Source: Psychrobacter sp. JCM 18900
Lineage (GTDB): Bacteria; Pseudomonadota; Gammaproteobacteria; Pseudomonadales; Moraxellaceae
Assembly (NCBI RefSeq): GCF_904846625.1
Contig: NZ_CAJHBL010000004.1
Span: forward strand, 372,001 to 436,000
Length of the DNA stretch: 64,000 nucleotides
Direction: 5' to 3'
Shown here: positions 11,950-22,844 of the stretch, one piece after another
Layout of the letters: every line of letters begins with the position of its first letter
Numbering within the stretch: position 1 is the stretch's first letter
Translations under genes and position numbers: made by a program
The notes under the pieces: model-generated
What the model saw: only the letters and a program-made list of their open reading frames with translations
The model's database searches: none
What the model was told of the DNA's origin: nothing

Positions 11950-14307
11950 ATGAACGATACCACCCGTACTACCAAAGATGAGTCTTATGATGTCGAAACT
12001 GATGTTGAGTCCAACACGACACTGACACCGCAACGCGCGCATTTGCAATTAGCGATTGACGGCATGACTTGTCAGGCCTGCGCCTCGAGAATTGAGAAAG
12101 TACTTAACAAAAAGCCTTCGGTGTATGAGGTAAGTGTGAGTTTTGCTGGCGAGACTGCCAATGTCGATTATGATCCGACCCAAACGACGCCCGAACAGGT
12201 GACGGAGTGGGTGAATAAAACAGGCTTTGTCGCTAATGTGCAGGCAGCCGATAGCTTATTTGCTCAGACTGACGAAGACACCGCCACTCAATACCCATGG
12301 CGTTTGATCGGATTATGGGTTTGTTTGGTGCCATTTTTGGTGGGTATGGCAGGTATGCTGACGGGTTTTGGTATGGCGTGGATGCCGCCAGTCTGGGTGC
12401 AATTTATTTTAGCGACTGTAGTACAGTTTGGCTTAGCGTTACCGTTTTATAAGAGCGCATGGGCATCTATAAAAGGTGGCCTTGCCAATATGGATGTACT
12501 GGTGGTCATTGGTACAGTGACGATATGGGCATATTCGACTTACCTTTGGCTCACGCATGGCGATGGGACTTTAAACAGCCTCTTGCAAAGTGGACACACA
12601 GGCGGACACGGTGCGAGTAATAGCCCAGCCGTATATTTTGAAGCAGGGGTGATGGTCATTGCCTTTGTGCGTACAGGTAAATACTTAGAGGAACGTACCA
12701 AGAAGCACAGCCTAAACAGTATCGATTTATTACTGTCGTTGACACCTGATGAAGTAGAGCAGCAGCAGCCAAATGGTGACTTCCATCGTATTGCATTGTC
12801 TGATGTGCAAGTGGGTGACGTCTTACGTGCAAAGCAAGGCAGCCGCGTCGCTACAGATGGTACAGTCATAGAAGGCAGTGGTTGGTGCGTGGAGAGTCAT
12901 TTAACTGGTGAGTCGGTAGCCCTCAAAAAAGAGCAAGGCGATGGATTGCTGGCAGGTGCCTTGGTAGAGAATGGCAGTCTGCTATACCGTGTCAGTGCGA
13001 AGGGCAGCGACACGAAACTCGGCGATATGGTACAAGCGTTGAGTGATGCACAAGGCTCAAAAGCCAATCTAGCGCGTCTCGCGGATCGAGTAACGGCTAT
13101 TTTTGTCCCCGTAGTAGTAACGATTGCGTTGGTTACTTTTGGGGTCACATGGTGGCTGACAGGTATGGTTGATACTGCTTTAATGCACGCGGTATCGGTA
13201 TTGGTCATTGCTTGTCCTTGTGCGCTTGGTTTGGCCACGCCAGCGGCGATCATGGCTGGTATGGGTGTTGCCGCGCGTCATGGTGTTTGGTTCAAGGATG
13301 CACAAAGTCTTGAAGCAGCAGGTAATATCGATACGGTAGTGCTCGATAAAACAGGTACATTGACGATTGGTAAACCTACTATCGTCGATCATGTCATGGT
13401 GGATAAATCGCTTGCTGTGGATGATGTATTGCAGATTGCAGCCAGTGTCGAAGCGCACGCCAGTCATCCATTAGCAACGGCTCTCGTCAATACAGCTAAA
13501 GACCGCCAATTAAATCTATTTAATGTGACTGACATCAGTGTGATAAAAGGTGCTGGTATACAAGCAAATATCGAAGGTCTTGGGCTGATAAAAGTGGGTA
13601 CGGCAGAGTTTGCGAACTTGACGTTACCAAGATTCATGCCAAAAGTATGGCAAATTGCCAGTACCGTTGCGATTAGTATCAATGATGAGCCACTAGGCGC
13701 GTTTGCCCTAGCCGATGACTTAAAAGCAGATACGCCGCAAGCAATCGCTGCACTACAAGATGCGGGTATCAATGTCATTTTGATGAGTGGTGATAAGCAG
13801 TCCGTCGTCGATCATGTAGCAGGGCAGTTGGGTATTGATAAGGCTTATGGCAAGATGAGCCCACGTGACAAGGCCAGTCAAATTGCACTATTGCAAACTG
13901 CTGGTCATAAGGTAGCGATGGCAGGAGACGGCGTCAACGATGCACCAGCGATGGCCACTGCCGACGCCAGTTTTGCGATGTTTGAGGGGACTGATGTCGC
14001 TCAGCATAGTGCCTCTGCACGTCTAATGGGTGAGTCGCTCATGCATATCGATGCGGCACAAAAAATCGCTCAAGCAACGCTACGCAATATTAAACAAAAT
14101 CTATTTTTTGCCTTCATTTATAACTGTCTTGGTATTCCGCTTGCTGCGTTTGGGTTTTTAAATCCGATGATTGCCGCCGCTGCTATGGCGCTTAGTTCCA
14201 TCTCAGTACTCATGAATGCACTACGATTGACACGGTTTAAGACAGAGGTTGAGCTAGATAATACGGTATCTACCTCTCATACGGATAAAGAACGCATAGC
14301 GAAATAG
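11950..14307 (+). CDS. copA: Cu(I)-exporting P1B-type ATPase
   Basis: The 785-residue inner-membrane pump exports Cu(I) at the cost of ATP. In order: a 30-residue acidic lead, one HMA domain with GMTCQACAS (Cys41, Cys44), transmembrane helices from about residue 105, actuator motif TGES at about 320, the ion-binding CPC triplet at 422-424 in the sixth helix, the phosphorylated Asp466 in DKTGTLT, the SHPLA nucleotide motif at about 503, and GDGVNDAP with Asp660. CPC with a single N-terminal HMA marks a CopA of subgroup P1B-1. The ribosome site is weak. No CueR-type gene is adjacent, so the regulator must lie elsewhere. Confidence 0.95.
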   Translation: MNDTTRTTKDESYDVETDVESNTTLTPQRAHLQLAIDGMTCQACASRIEKVLNKKPSVYEVSVSFAGETANVDYDPTQTTPEQVTEWVNKTGFVANVQAADSLFAQTDEDTATQYPWRLIGLWVCLVPFLVGMAGMLTGFGMAWMPPVWVQFILATVVQFGLALPFYKSAWASIKGGLANMDVLVVIGTVTIWAYSTYLWLTHGDGTLNSLLQSGHTGGHGASNSPAVYFEAGVMVIAFVRTGKYLEERTKKHSLNSIDLLLSLTPDEVEQQQPNGDFHRIALSDVQVGDVLRAKQGSRVATDGTVIEGSGWCVESHLTGESVALKKEQGDGLLAGALVENGSLLYRVSAKGSDTKLGDMVQALSDAQGSKANLARLADRVTAIFVPVVVTIALVTFGVTWWLTGMVDTALMHAVSVLVIACPCALGLATPAAIMAGMGVAARHGVWFKDAQSLEAAGNIDTVVLDKTGTLTIGKPTIVDHVMVDKSLAVDDVLQIAASVEAHASHPLATALVNTAKDRQLNLFNVTDISVIKGAGIQANIEGLGLIKVGTAEFANLTLPRFMPKVWQIASTVAISINDEPLGAFALADDLKADTPQAIAALQDAGINVILMSGDKQSVVDHVAGQLGIDKAYGKMSPRDKASQIALLQTAGHKVAMAGDGVNDAPAMATADASFAMFEGTDVAQHSASARLMGESLMHIDAAQKIAQATLRNIKQNLFFAFIYNCLGIPLAAFGFLNPMIAAAAMALSSISVLMNALRLTRFKTEVELDNTVSTSHTDKERIAK

Positions 14308-15950
<1,643 letters not shown>

Positions 15951-16032
15951 GAGTCTGACTGGCTCTTTGGCGTATAATATACGTTAAGTAATATACGCTA
16001 AAAAGCCTAAACTCATCAGCTGAAGTCAATAT

Positions 16033-16066
16033 TTAGGCGATATATAATCATTTTTATATCGCCTAA
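16033..16066. other. Strong hairpin between eno and ftsB
   Basis: TTAGGCGATATA pairs perfectly with TATATCGCCTAA around a 10-nt loop. Only CTTAAATTTT follows, so it may be a partial terminator, an RNA-processing or stabilising stem, or the eno terminator. It separates eno from ftsB by expression level. Confidence 0.6.
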
Positions 16067-16116
16067 TCAGCTTAAATTTTACTATCCTCTTTTATACCGT
16101 TTGGCGTTATCACCTT

Positions 16117-16425
16117 ATGAAATATTTTAGCCAATTTATACTACTTGCTTTAGCCGTTGCAGTGCTTTTAGGATTGCAATATCAGTATTGGTTGGGTGAA
16201 AATGGTCGCTTTGAACACAATAAGTTGACGGCTCAAATTGAAGAGCAACAACGTTTGAATGACAATCAAGTTGCAGCGAACAACTTACTACGCACGGATG
16301 TTCAAGATTTAAAAACGGGACTTGAGGCCGTAGAAGAGCATGCTCGCTTAGATTTAGGTTTAATCAAACCTAATGAGACTTTTGTTCAAGTATCCACCGC
16401 ACCAACCACGCACAGCAACTATTAG
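16117..16425 (+). CDS. ftsB: Cell division protein FtsB
   Basis: FtsB is a bitopic inner-membrane protein that forms a trimer with FtsL and FtsQ in the divisome. The 102-residue product has a short cytoplasmic start, one membrane span (about residues 6-22, ILLALAVAVLLGLQY), the family motif YQYWLGENG, a coiled-coil segment (about 30-72, QIEEQQRLNDNQ to LKTGLEAVEE) and the conserved ARLDLGLIKPNETFVQV end. Its position between eno and ispD is the usual one. Short degenerate tandem repeats begin exactly at its stop codon. Confidence 0.95.
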   Translation: MKYFSQFILLALAVAVLLGLQYQYWLGENGRFEHNKLTAQIEEQQRLNDNQVAANNLLRTDVQDLKTGLEAVEEHARLDLGLIKPNETFVQVSTAPTTHSNY

Positions 16426-16492
16426 CTTTATAAATACACTAGCTTTCACGAATACACTAATTTTCACGACATGAATTAATTTTCATGATGCA
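16422..16492. repeat. Degenerate 17-19-bp tandem repeat at the ftsB stop codon
   Basis: Four diverged units start at the ftsB TAG: TTAGCTTTATAAATACA, CTAGCTTTCACGAATACA, CTAATTTTCACGACATGAA and TTAATTTTCATGATGCA. Spacing varies by one or two bases. Confidence 0.55.
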
Positions 16493-16592
16493 GCATCATA
16501 ATGTTGTTATCTGACACCATTCATCACACTTAACACCTGCTTTATTCCTCTTTACATATACTGTCATGGGCTTAAACCATGAGTACACTACT

Positions 16593-17321
16593 ATGAATAC
16601 AACCCCTAATATACATGCCATGATCGTCGCAGCTGGTCGCGGCAGCCGTTTTGGTGCGTCTATCGCCAAGCAATATACAATGCTAGAAGGTCAGACACTA
16701 TTGCAGCATAGCGTGGCACGACTTGCTTATAGCGATTACATTGATAAGTGTCTATTGGTCATATCAGCCGATGACAGCACGGCTCAACAATTAGAGTTTG
16801 CACTTCCTGTACGCTATGCAGTCGGCGGAGCAGAGCGTTGGCAGTCAGTACAAGCAGGCGTTGAAGCGATTAGTCAGACAAGTGCTGATGATTCGGATTT
16901 GGTGCTTATCCATGATGCAGCACGTCCCGCTGTACCAAGTTCAGATATCGATCAAGTGATTGAAGCAGCGATGTTGGAGCCTTACGGCGCTATTCTAGCG
17001 ACACCAGTGGCCGATACGTTAAAAGCTTCCTATCAGCTAGCTACCTCCGTAGAAGAGAGTCGTCCACATTCTTATACCAAATCTACTATCGACCGTAGCA
17101 ATATGTGGCAAGCACAAACCCCGCAAGTATTCCGTTTAGGTCAATTAAAAAAAGTCCTAAATCATGTGTTTGAACATCAGCTAAGCATCACAGATGAGGC
17201 CAGTGCTTTTGAACAACTAGGTTTACCAATACGCTTAGTCTCTGGTAGTCGCCAGAATATAAAACTGACCTATCCTGATGATGCGGTACTGTTAACAGCG
17301 ATTATGGCGCTTCAGTCTTAG
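16593..17321 (+). CDS. ispD: 2-C-methyl-D-erythritol 4-phosphate cytidylyltransferase
   Basis: IspD couples CTP and MEP to CDP-ME in the non-mevalonate isoprenoid pathway. Visible motifs are IHAMIVAAGRGSRFG with the CTP loop and following KQY, VGGAERWQSVQAG, LVLIHDAARP, the ATPVADTLK region and WQAQTPQVFR. From ATG 16593 it has 242 residues. An ATG at 16566 would add nine residues; neither has a clear ribosome site, and the family alignment does not need the longer form. It follows ftsB as usual. The usual partner ispF is not adjacent here. Confidence 0.94.
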   Translation: MNTTPNIHAMIVAAGRGSRFGASIAKQYTMLEGQTLLQHSVARLAYSDYIDKCLLVISADDSTAQQLEFALPVRYAVGGAERWQSVQAGVEAISQTSADDSDLVLIHDAARPAVPSSDIDQVIEAAMLEPYGAILATPVADTLKASYQLATSVEESRPHSYTKSTIDRSNMWQAQTPQVFRLGQLKKVLNHVFEHQLSITDEASAFEQLGLPIRLVSGSRQNIKLTYPDDAVLLTAIMALQS

Positions 17322-17752
17322 TTTCAACTCTGCTTCCGCTAACGAGCATTAGTTTTACTCCTTTTATACTTAATGGTGGCCATGATAAGAATTATGGCTT
17401 CAGTAGCCACTATATCCTCGTTAAACTTTTCTGTACTATTCTAAAAAATTAATGAATTCAGAAATAATCTATTACTAAAACCTATACCGAGAATATATAT
17501 AATCTACTTTGGAATATAATATGGTTATTACATATGTTTTTTGTTTCTGAGCGGGCCTATGTCCAGTAATAGGTTGCTTTAATGACCAAACTAACCTATG
17601 ATGTAACTAACTTAATACAATTAATATAAAAACTTATAAAATCAATAATATATCAGACCGATTCATTACGCTTAGTTATGTTGTCTCTATATTTTTTCTG
17701 AAGTTAGTATGATTGTTTTAGCGACATTTACCTGATAATAGGGAGAAGCTGA
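17322..17752. other. Intergenic region ispD-BLUF gene
   Basis: 431 AT-rich bases with no supportable gene. No strong terminator for ispD is visible. The last bases carry AGGGAGAA, the ribosome site for the TTG start of the BLUF gene. Confidence 0.5.
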
Positions 17753-18361
17753 TTGTCAACAATCAACGATTCAACAAATCCAGTAACGACAGATCTCTGC
17801 CAGCTTGTATATATAAGCCGGATTACCTCTACTGGTCTTTCAAGTCCTAGCACGCTTAATGATATCTCAGAGACCGCGGTTGAACGCAATCAAATAGATA
17901 ATGTCACGGGTATTCTTTGCTATGGCAATGGCTACTTTTTGCAGTGTGTCGAAGGCTCAGAGCAGGCACTAACCAATCTAAAAAATCGTTTGTTGGTGGA
18001 TGATCGACATAAAGAATTAAAGATTTTAGATTTTTCTGAGATTACCGAACGTCGCTTTGCCAGTTGGTCATTACGTTCAATTACCCTTGAGCGTTGGATG
18101 ACTAAAGAGCCTGAGCTTAAAAAGTTAATGCCATTTAAGCCTTATGAGTGGGATTCTAATGAGTGGCAGAAGTTCTTGGACGTGTTGCAAGGCTACTATG
18201 AAGAGCAAACGAGAACAGGTAACGTTGATACGCCTCCTGTCAAATATAGTACGCTAGGGGTGACTCTAAGTAAGGTTGTAGGGCAGCATCAGGCGTTCTT
18301 TTTAATCCAGACGATATTGGGATTGATGATAGTGGCTACGTTGCTATGGTTGCTGCTGTAA
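17753..18361 (+). CDS. BLUF-domain blue-light photoreceptor with C-terminal membrane anchor
   Basis: BLUF domains bind FAD and sense blue light. The domain spans about residues 14-115. The flavin-site residues are in place: Tyr20 in QLVYISR, Asn46 in ERNQIDNVTGIL, Gln64 in YFLQCVEG, and Trp105 in RFASWSLR. There is no output enzyme domain. About 65 residues of linker follow, then a hydrophobic segment at 181-202 (AFFLIQTILGLMIVATLLWLLL) ending at the C-terminus, so the sensor is probably tethered to the inner membrane as a tail-anchored protein. The start is TTG, chosen because AGGGAGAA lies at ideal spacing and no ATG precedes the domain. It is a single-gene unit with its own terminator. The partner and output are unknown; the short cytoplasmic BLUF proteins of Acinetobacter act by protein binding. 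Confidence 0.92.
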   Translation: MSTINDSTNPVTTDLCQLVYISRITSTGLSSPSTLNDISETAVERNQIDNVTGILCYGNGYFLQCVEGSEQALTNLKNRLLVDDRHKELKILDFSEITERRFASWSLRSITLERWMTKEPELKKLMPFKPYEWDSNEWQKFLDVLQGYYEEQTRTGNVDTPPVKYSTLGVTLSKVVGQHQAFFLIQTILGLMIVATLLWLLL

Positions 18362-18425
18362 TCGATAGATATGAAAAAAGTTCCCATTGAGCCAAGCTAT
18401 ATTTATAATCAATAAGACAACCAAA

Positions 18426-18461
18426 TAAAAAAGCCAGCATTCAATTGATGCTGGCTTTTTT
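18426..18461 (+). terminator. Rho-independent terminator after the BLUF gene
   Basis: AAAAGCCAGCAT pairs with ATGCTGGCTTTT around a short TCAATTG loop, with a T run following. The A run on the other side makes it potentially bidirectional. Confidence 0.88.
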
Positions 18462-18497
18462 ATTTAAAAGAATAAGTTGGCTCTTAATGACAGACAT

Positions 18498-18537
18498 AAA
18501 AAAACCCAGTTCATAATAAATTATGAACTGGGTTTTT
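18498..18537 (-). terminator. Terminator for tRNA-Glu
   Basis: AACCCAGTTCATAA pairs perfectly with TTATGAACTGGGTT. On the minus strand it lies 63 bases downstream of the tRNA and ends in a T run. It can also work on the plus strand. Confidence 0.8.
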
Positions 18538-18600
18538 GGTGGTACGCTTGTTAGTCTAATCTAATGCTAAGCAATAGTGCTAACAAGTGACGCCAAATAG

Positions 18601-18676
18601 TGGCGTCCCCAGGGGGATTCGAACCCCCGTTACCGCCGTGAAAGGGCGGTGTCCTAGGCCTCTAGACGATGGGGAC
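18601..18676 (-). tRNA. tRNA-Glu (anticodon TTC)
   Basis: On the minus strand the gene begins GTCCCCATCGTCTAGAGG and folds into a full cloverleaf. The anticodon loop is CCTTTCACG with TTC, flanked by CCGCC/GGCGG. The T-arm is GGGGGTTCGAATCCCCC, the acceptor pairs GTCCCC with GGGGAC, and CCA is encoded. Confidence 0.97.
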
Positions 18677-18725
18677 TAGTAACAACACTTCAACTGCTTT
18701 CACCATTTATGCTGAAGTGGTGCGT

Positions 18726-18754
18726 ATTTTAATAGCGTCGGCGCTTTCTGTCAA
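18726..18754 (-). promoter_or_regulatory. Sigma-70 promoter of tRNA-Glu
   Basis: On the minus strand TTGACA, 17 bases, TAAAAT, followed by a GC-rich stretch (ACGCACCAC), about 49 bases before the tRNA. It overlaps the last codons of the small basic membrane protein gene. tRNA-Asn at 61.8 kb has the same architecture. Confidence 0.75.
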
Positions 18755-18926
18755 GCCTTTTTCTACGTCTTTTTAAAATTAAATATCTTTTTTTAATTGC
18801 GCGACGTGGATGCAGGTCATTTCGCTTTAAATGATAGCGAATCCATAAAGAAGTACAGGCGCTAATCGTCAATGCAAGCAGCATATAACCGAGAATGGTA
18901 CCCCATAACTTGAGCTGTGGATCCAT
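18729..18926 (-). CDS. Small membrane protein with arginine-rich tail, 65 aa
   Basis: ATG at 18926 (minus) follows AGGAGGGA at good spacing, a strong argument for a real gene and against the longer frame from 18968. The product has one hydrophobic segment at about residues 8-28 (WGTILGYMLLALTISACTSLW) and then a tail packed with Arg and Lys (RYHLKRNDLHPRRAIKK to RRKRLDRKRRRY). This predicts a bitopic membrane protein with a strongly basic cytoplasmic tail that could bind nucleic acid or acidic lipid. Its 3' end overlaps the tRNA-Glu promoter. I do not recognise a family. Confidence 0.7.
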   Translation of the reverse strand: MDPQLKLWGTILGYMLLALTISACTSLWIRYHLKRNDLHPRRAIKKRYLILKRRRKRLDRKRRRY

Positions 18927-19203
18927 AATAAAGTCCCTCCTATTAATCTTGATAGTGCTTGCTATCAAGACAGTGTGAGCAACTTAAACCATCTATAGGA
19001 TATAACTGCATCGCTTAGGAGTGATATTTTATAGTTATTTATTCATATCCAATAGAACAACTATGTCTGTAATCACTAAAATAGTTCCGTCTATTTATTA
19101 TGATATCAATCATATCCCTATTGATTGCCAAATCAAGATGTCAAAGTCATCAAGTATTACAAATAGCACTATTATGTATTATTGGCAATATAGGATATGT
19201 GAC

Positions 19204-19989
19204 TTATTGACTGTCGCTATCAGCTGACTCTTCTTTCGCGTCTTCATTATGCAGTGCATTGGCCAACATAGGGTAGTTATTCAGTATATGACAGAATAGC
19301 TCAGCAGTCTTTTGAGTGTCATACAGAGCTGAGTGAGCATTTTTGCCATCAAACTCTAACCCTGCTGCCTTACAAGCGCGTGCTAGAACGGTTTGACCAA
19401 ACGCTAATGCTGATAAGGTGACGGTATCAAATACTGAAAAATTATGAAATGGATTGTGATTTTTGCTATTAGTTCGTAGCACAGCTGCATTCAAAAAAGC
19501 TAAGTCAAAATGAGCATTGTGCCCAATTAAGACACATTGACGGCATTCTTCGTCACGGCGTACGTCTTTTAACCCTTTAAAGATGCGGCGCAATGCTGTT
19601 TTTTCATCTTCAGCAATAGCTTTGCGCATTGGGTTTTTAGGGTCAATGCCGGTAAAGGCAAGCGCACTTGGCTCTAAATTTGCGCCTTCAAAAGGCTCGA
19701 TATGAGCGTTGAAAGCTTCACCTGGATAAAATACACCTTGTTCATTCAGTAAGACAGGAATACAGGCAATTTCTAACAGTGCATCGGTCTGGGCGTTGAA
19801 ACCTGCTGTTTCCACGTCGACGACGACAGGCAAGAACTTGCGAAAGCGGTCTTTTAAGGCCATAGGCGCTTGCTCATCTGTCGCTGAAGCTGCATCTTCA
19901 GCGGAAGTGCTTAGAGTAGCATCAGGACTAGCAGATTTAGGGTTTGATAAGTCTTCGTCAGGCAAGGTCGCTATGTTTTGATTGGTCAT
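19204..19989 (-). CDS. rnt: Ribonuclease T
   Basis: RNase T trims 3' ends of tRNA and other stable RNAs. It is a DEDDh exonuclease: the first motif is VVDVETAGFN (Asp58, Glu60), the second GHNAHFDLAFLNA, the third HSALYDTQKTAELF. The 261 residues exceed the usual 215 or so. The extra length is about 45 N-terminal residues, polar and rich in Ala, Ser and Glu, and a short acidic C-terminal tail; both look disordered. No closer in-frame ATG fits better than Met43, so a start near residue 43 (MALKDRF) remains possible. It lies 165 bases after pyrC on the same strand, separated by a hairpin. Confidence 0.93.
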   Translation of the reverse strand: MTNQNIATLPDEDLSNPKSASPDATLSTSAEDAASATDEQAPMALKDRFRKFLPVVVDVETAGFNAQTDALLEIACIPVLLNEQGVFYPGEAFNAHIEPFEGANLEPSALAFTGIDPKNPMRKAIAEDEKTALRRIFKGLKDVRRDEECRQCVLIGHNAHFDLAFLNAAVLRTNSKNHNPFHNFSVFDTVTLSALAFGQTVLARACKAAGLEFDGKNAHSALYDTQKTAELFCHILNNYPMLANALHNEDAKEESADSDSQ

Positions 19990-20043
19990 ATAAAGTTAAA
20001 TCACCTTTATCAGTCGTACTAATATATTGAATAAAAAATAAAC

Positions 20044-20113
20044 ATCCTATGATACTAACTGTACCTTTAGTACAAAGAAATCTACTACAAAGGTATCATT
20101 AGTATCATAGGAT
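20044..20113 (-). terminator. Long inverted repeat between pyrC and rnt
   Basis: ATCCTATGATACTAA and TTAGTATCATAGGAT are perfect 15-bp arms, extended by TACCTTT/AAAGGTA after a 3-base mismatch, with a 20-nt loop. On the minus strand it is followed by TGTTTATTTTTTATT, so a pyrC terminator is the simplest reading. The arm length and low GC are unusual next to the other terminators here. Confidence 0.6.
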
Positions 20114-20154
20114 AAAATAATAGGTCGTTTATTGAATACTAAGCTTTGCGGGCG

Positions 20155-21225
20155 TTAAGCCTTAATCGACCAAGGTAGCGTTTCACCTGCCATTAGGGGA
20201 GTCAATGATGCGCCATCAAAATAAGGATAGTCAGTCGGTACTTGCATAGGCGTGTTGACAAGCGTGATCGTGCTTTCATTGAGAGGTAAGCCGTAGAACT
20301 GAGCGCCAAAACGACTGGCAAAACCCTCCAGCTTGTCTATTTTTCCAACACTATCAAAGGCGGTCGCATACAAAGGCAGCGCCGTGGCTGCACTATAGCA
20401 ACCTGCACAGCCACAAGCGGCTTCTTTTTTATCTGTCGCATGTGGCGCAGAGTCAGTACCCAAGAAGAACTTTGGATTACCACTGGTGGCCACATCTAAT
20501 AGCACTTTCTGGTGGCTTTCACGCTTTAAAATAGGTAGGCAATAAAAATGCGGTTTGATACCACCAACCAAGAGATGATTGCGGTTAAACATCAAATGCT
20601 GCGGCGTGATGGTGGCAGCAACATGGTTGCCTTGTGACAATACAAAATCTGCCGCATCGCTGGTAGTGATGTGCTCTACTACTATTTTCAACGTAGGGAA
20701 TTTCACGATAATTTGTGCTAATACTTCGTCTAAGAAACGCTTTTCGCGATCAAAGATATCTATATGGTCTTGTGTCACTTCGCCATGTATCAGTAGTGGC
20801 AAGTTGTACTTTTCTAATGCTTCAAAGACATCGACGCAGGCATTGATGTTGGTGACGCCGTCTGCAGAGTTGGTAGTCGCTCCAGCAGGGTAGAGTTTGA
20901 CAGCTTGTACGATACCTGACTGCGCTGCCAACTCAATATCTTGGGCAGTGGTGTTATCCGTTAAGTATAGAGTCATACGCGGATCGAAAGCTGACTTGCG
21001 CTCAAGACTTAAATTGCTTGATTTTAACTGCTCCATAATACGTGCGCGGTAGGCAATAGCCTCTTGTGCATTTTTGACTGGAGGCACAAGGTTTGGCATA
21101 CAGATGACACGGTTGAAGCTGCTTGCTGCATGAGGTACGGTCGTGCTCAAAGCGAGATCGTCACGCAAATGAATATGCCAGTCATCTGGCTGAAGGATGG
21201 TCAATTCTCTAATCGAATCAGTCAT
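20155..21225 (-). CDS. pyrC: Dihydroorotase
   Basis: PyrC cyclises carbamoyl-aspartate to dihydroorotate in pyrimidine synthesis. The start [22 protein letters not shown] at 21225 aligns with the family N-terminus, giving 356 residues; a frame reaching 21345 would add 40 residues of no family meaning. Zinc-site residues are the HIHLRD pair, the lysine of [12 protein letters not shown] that is carboxylated, LLIHGEV, VEHITT and the catalytic Asp of LGTDSAPH. A cysteine cluster ACGCAGCYS follows, as in the short type II dihydroorotases. It is divergent from argG. Confidence 0.95.
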   Translation of the reverse strand: MTDSIRELTILQPDDWHIHLRDDLALSTTVPHAASSFNRVICMPNLVPPVKNAQEAIAYRARIMEQLKSSNLSLERKSAFDPRMTLYLTDNTTAQDIELAAQSGIVQAVKLYPAGATTNSADGVTNINACVDVFEALEKYNLPLLIHGEVTQDHIDIFDREKRFLDEVLAQIIVKFPTLKIVVEHITTSDAADFVLSQGNHVAATITPQHLMFNRNHLLVGGIKPHFYCLPILKRESHQKVLLDVATSGNPKFFLGTDSAPHATDKKEAACGCAGCYSAATALPLYATAFDSVGKIDKLEGFASRFGAQFYGLPLNESTITLVNTPMQVPTDYPYFDGASLTPLMAGETLPWSIKA

Positions 21226-21560
21226 AGTGTCAAAGCGCTCTATATCGTCAAATAAAGGAAACAAAAGGGAGTAATACTGTGGGTCTATCATAACAGATTT
21301 GCCCACTTGACTAAATATAAGGCTAGATATCTGTACATAATTCATCGAGCTAAGATGAATATCTTATCTTTAAACGATGTTTAAATTCTGATGGCAAAAA
21401 TGAGGTTGACTAGAATTTAAGTCAAAAGCGCACGCCTTATGGCAGTTAGACTTTTGCCCATAGTAAATATGATGTACACTGAGCAGGTAATTATCGTTCG
21501 ACTTGCTTTTGATTTGATCGTCGCCTTTTCTAAAACTATATTTCATAATGGGAGTTATTC
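21226..21560. other. Divergent region between pyrC and argG
   Basis: 335 bases that must hold both promoters. TTGACT and AGTCAA form a 6-bp inverted repeat around 21408-21424. GGGAG precedes argG. I see no arginine-box consensus that I would defend. Confidence 0.45.
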
Positions 21561-22799
21561 ATGGCTCAACTTGATCCAAAAAATATCAATAAAATCGTCT
21601 TGGCTTATTCAGGTGGTCTTGATACCTCAATCATCGCTAAATGGCTACAAGAAACTTATGATGCGGAAGTAATCACCTTTACCGCTGATATCGGTCAAGG
21701 CGAAGAAGTTGAGCCAGCACGAGCCAAAGCTCAAGCAATGGGTATCAAGCATATCCATATTGAAGACTTGCGCGAAGAGTTCGCTCGTGATTATGTATTC
21801 CCTATGTTCCGTGCTAACGCCATTTACGAAGGTGAGTACTTATTAGGTACGTCCATTGCTCGTCCATTGATTGCCAAGCGTTTGGTTGAGATTGCTAAAG
21901 AACATAACGCCGATGCTATCAGCCATGGTGCGACTGGTAAAGGCAATGACCAAGTTCGTTTTGAGCTAGGTGCTGTCGCTTTGTCACCAGACGTAGTGAC
22001 TATTGCTCCTTGGCGCGAGTGGGATCTATCAAGCCGTGAAAGCCTGATGAAATATGCTGAAGAGCATGATATCGCAATCGATTATGCGGGCAATAAGAAA
22101 AAATCTCCTTACTCAATGGATGCTAACTTATTACACATCTCTTATGAAGGCGGTGTCCTAGAAGAACCATATACTGAAGCAGAAGATGACATGTGGCGCT
22201 GGTCTGTTAGCCCAGAAGAAGCACCTGATGAAGCGCAATATCTAGAACTAGAATACGAAAAAGGCGACATCGTTGCTATCGATGGCGAAGCGCTTAAGCC
22301 TTATGAAGTCATGATTAAGCTGAACGAAATCGGTGGCAAACACGGTATCGGCCGTTTAGATATCGTTGAAAACCGTTACGTAGGCATGAAGTCACGTGGT
22401 TGCTATGAGACGCCAGCGGGTACTATTATGTTAAAAGCGCATCGAGGTATTGAGTCGTTAACGCTTGATCGTGAAGCTGCCCATCTAAAAGATGAGCTAA
22501 TGCCACGCTATGCAAAAATCATCTACAATGGCTATTGGTTCAGCCCTGAGCGTATGATGCTACAAGCATTGATTGACAAGTCACAAGAATACGTCAACGG
22601 TACTGTACGTGTAAAACTGTATAAAGGTAGCGTGAGCGTCGTCGGCCGTAAATCTGACGATTCATTATTTGATGAAAAAATCGCCACTTTCGAAGATGAT
22701 GCGGGTGCTTATGATCAAAAAGACGCAGAAGGCTTTATACGTCTAAATGGCTTACGTCTAGCTATCGAAGCTAGCCGTGGTCGCGATTTATCTAAGTAA
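21561..22799 (+). CDS. argG: Argininosuccinate synthase
   Basis: ArgG joins citrulline and aspartate with ATP in arginine synthesis. The N-terminus carries the PP-loop [17 protein letters not shown]. Further landmarks are [14 protein letters not shown], the SLLH-type substrate region [32 protein letters not shown] and a C-terminal helix used for tetramer contacts. The 412 residues fit the common bacterial class of about 400. ATG at 21561 follows GGGAG. It is monocistronic with a strong terminator. Confidence 0.97.
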   Translation: MAQLDPKNINKIVLAYSGGLDTSIIAKWLQETYDAEVITFTADIGQGEEVEPARAKAQAMGIKHIHIEDLREEFARDYVFPMFRANAIYEGEYLLGTSIARPLIAKRLVEIAKEHNADAISHGATGKGNDQVRFELGAVALSPDVVTIAPWREWDLSSRESLMKYAEEHDIAIDYAGNKKKSPYSMDANLLHISYEGGVLEEPYTEAEDDMWRWSVSPEEAPDEAQYLELEYEKGDIVAIDGEALKPYEVMIKLNEIGGKHGIGRLDIVENRYVGMKSRGCYETPAGTIMLKAHRGIESLTLDREAAHLKDELMPRYAKIIYNGYWFSPERMMLQALIDKSQEYVNGTVRVKLYKGSVSVVGRKSDDSLFDEKIATFEDDAGAYDQKDAEGFIRLNGLRLAIEASRGRDLSK

Positions 22800-22844
22800 G
22801 TTTTTGGGCTACTGATAGCCAATTCGTAACTTAGATCGCACAAC

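Noticed and set aside
19021..19227. Plus-strand frame of 68 residues between the small basic protein and rnt
   Set aside because: AT-rich random composition, overlaps the end of rnt and lacks a ribosome site.
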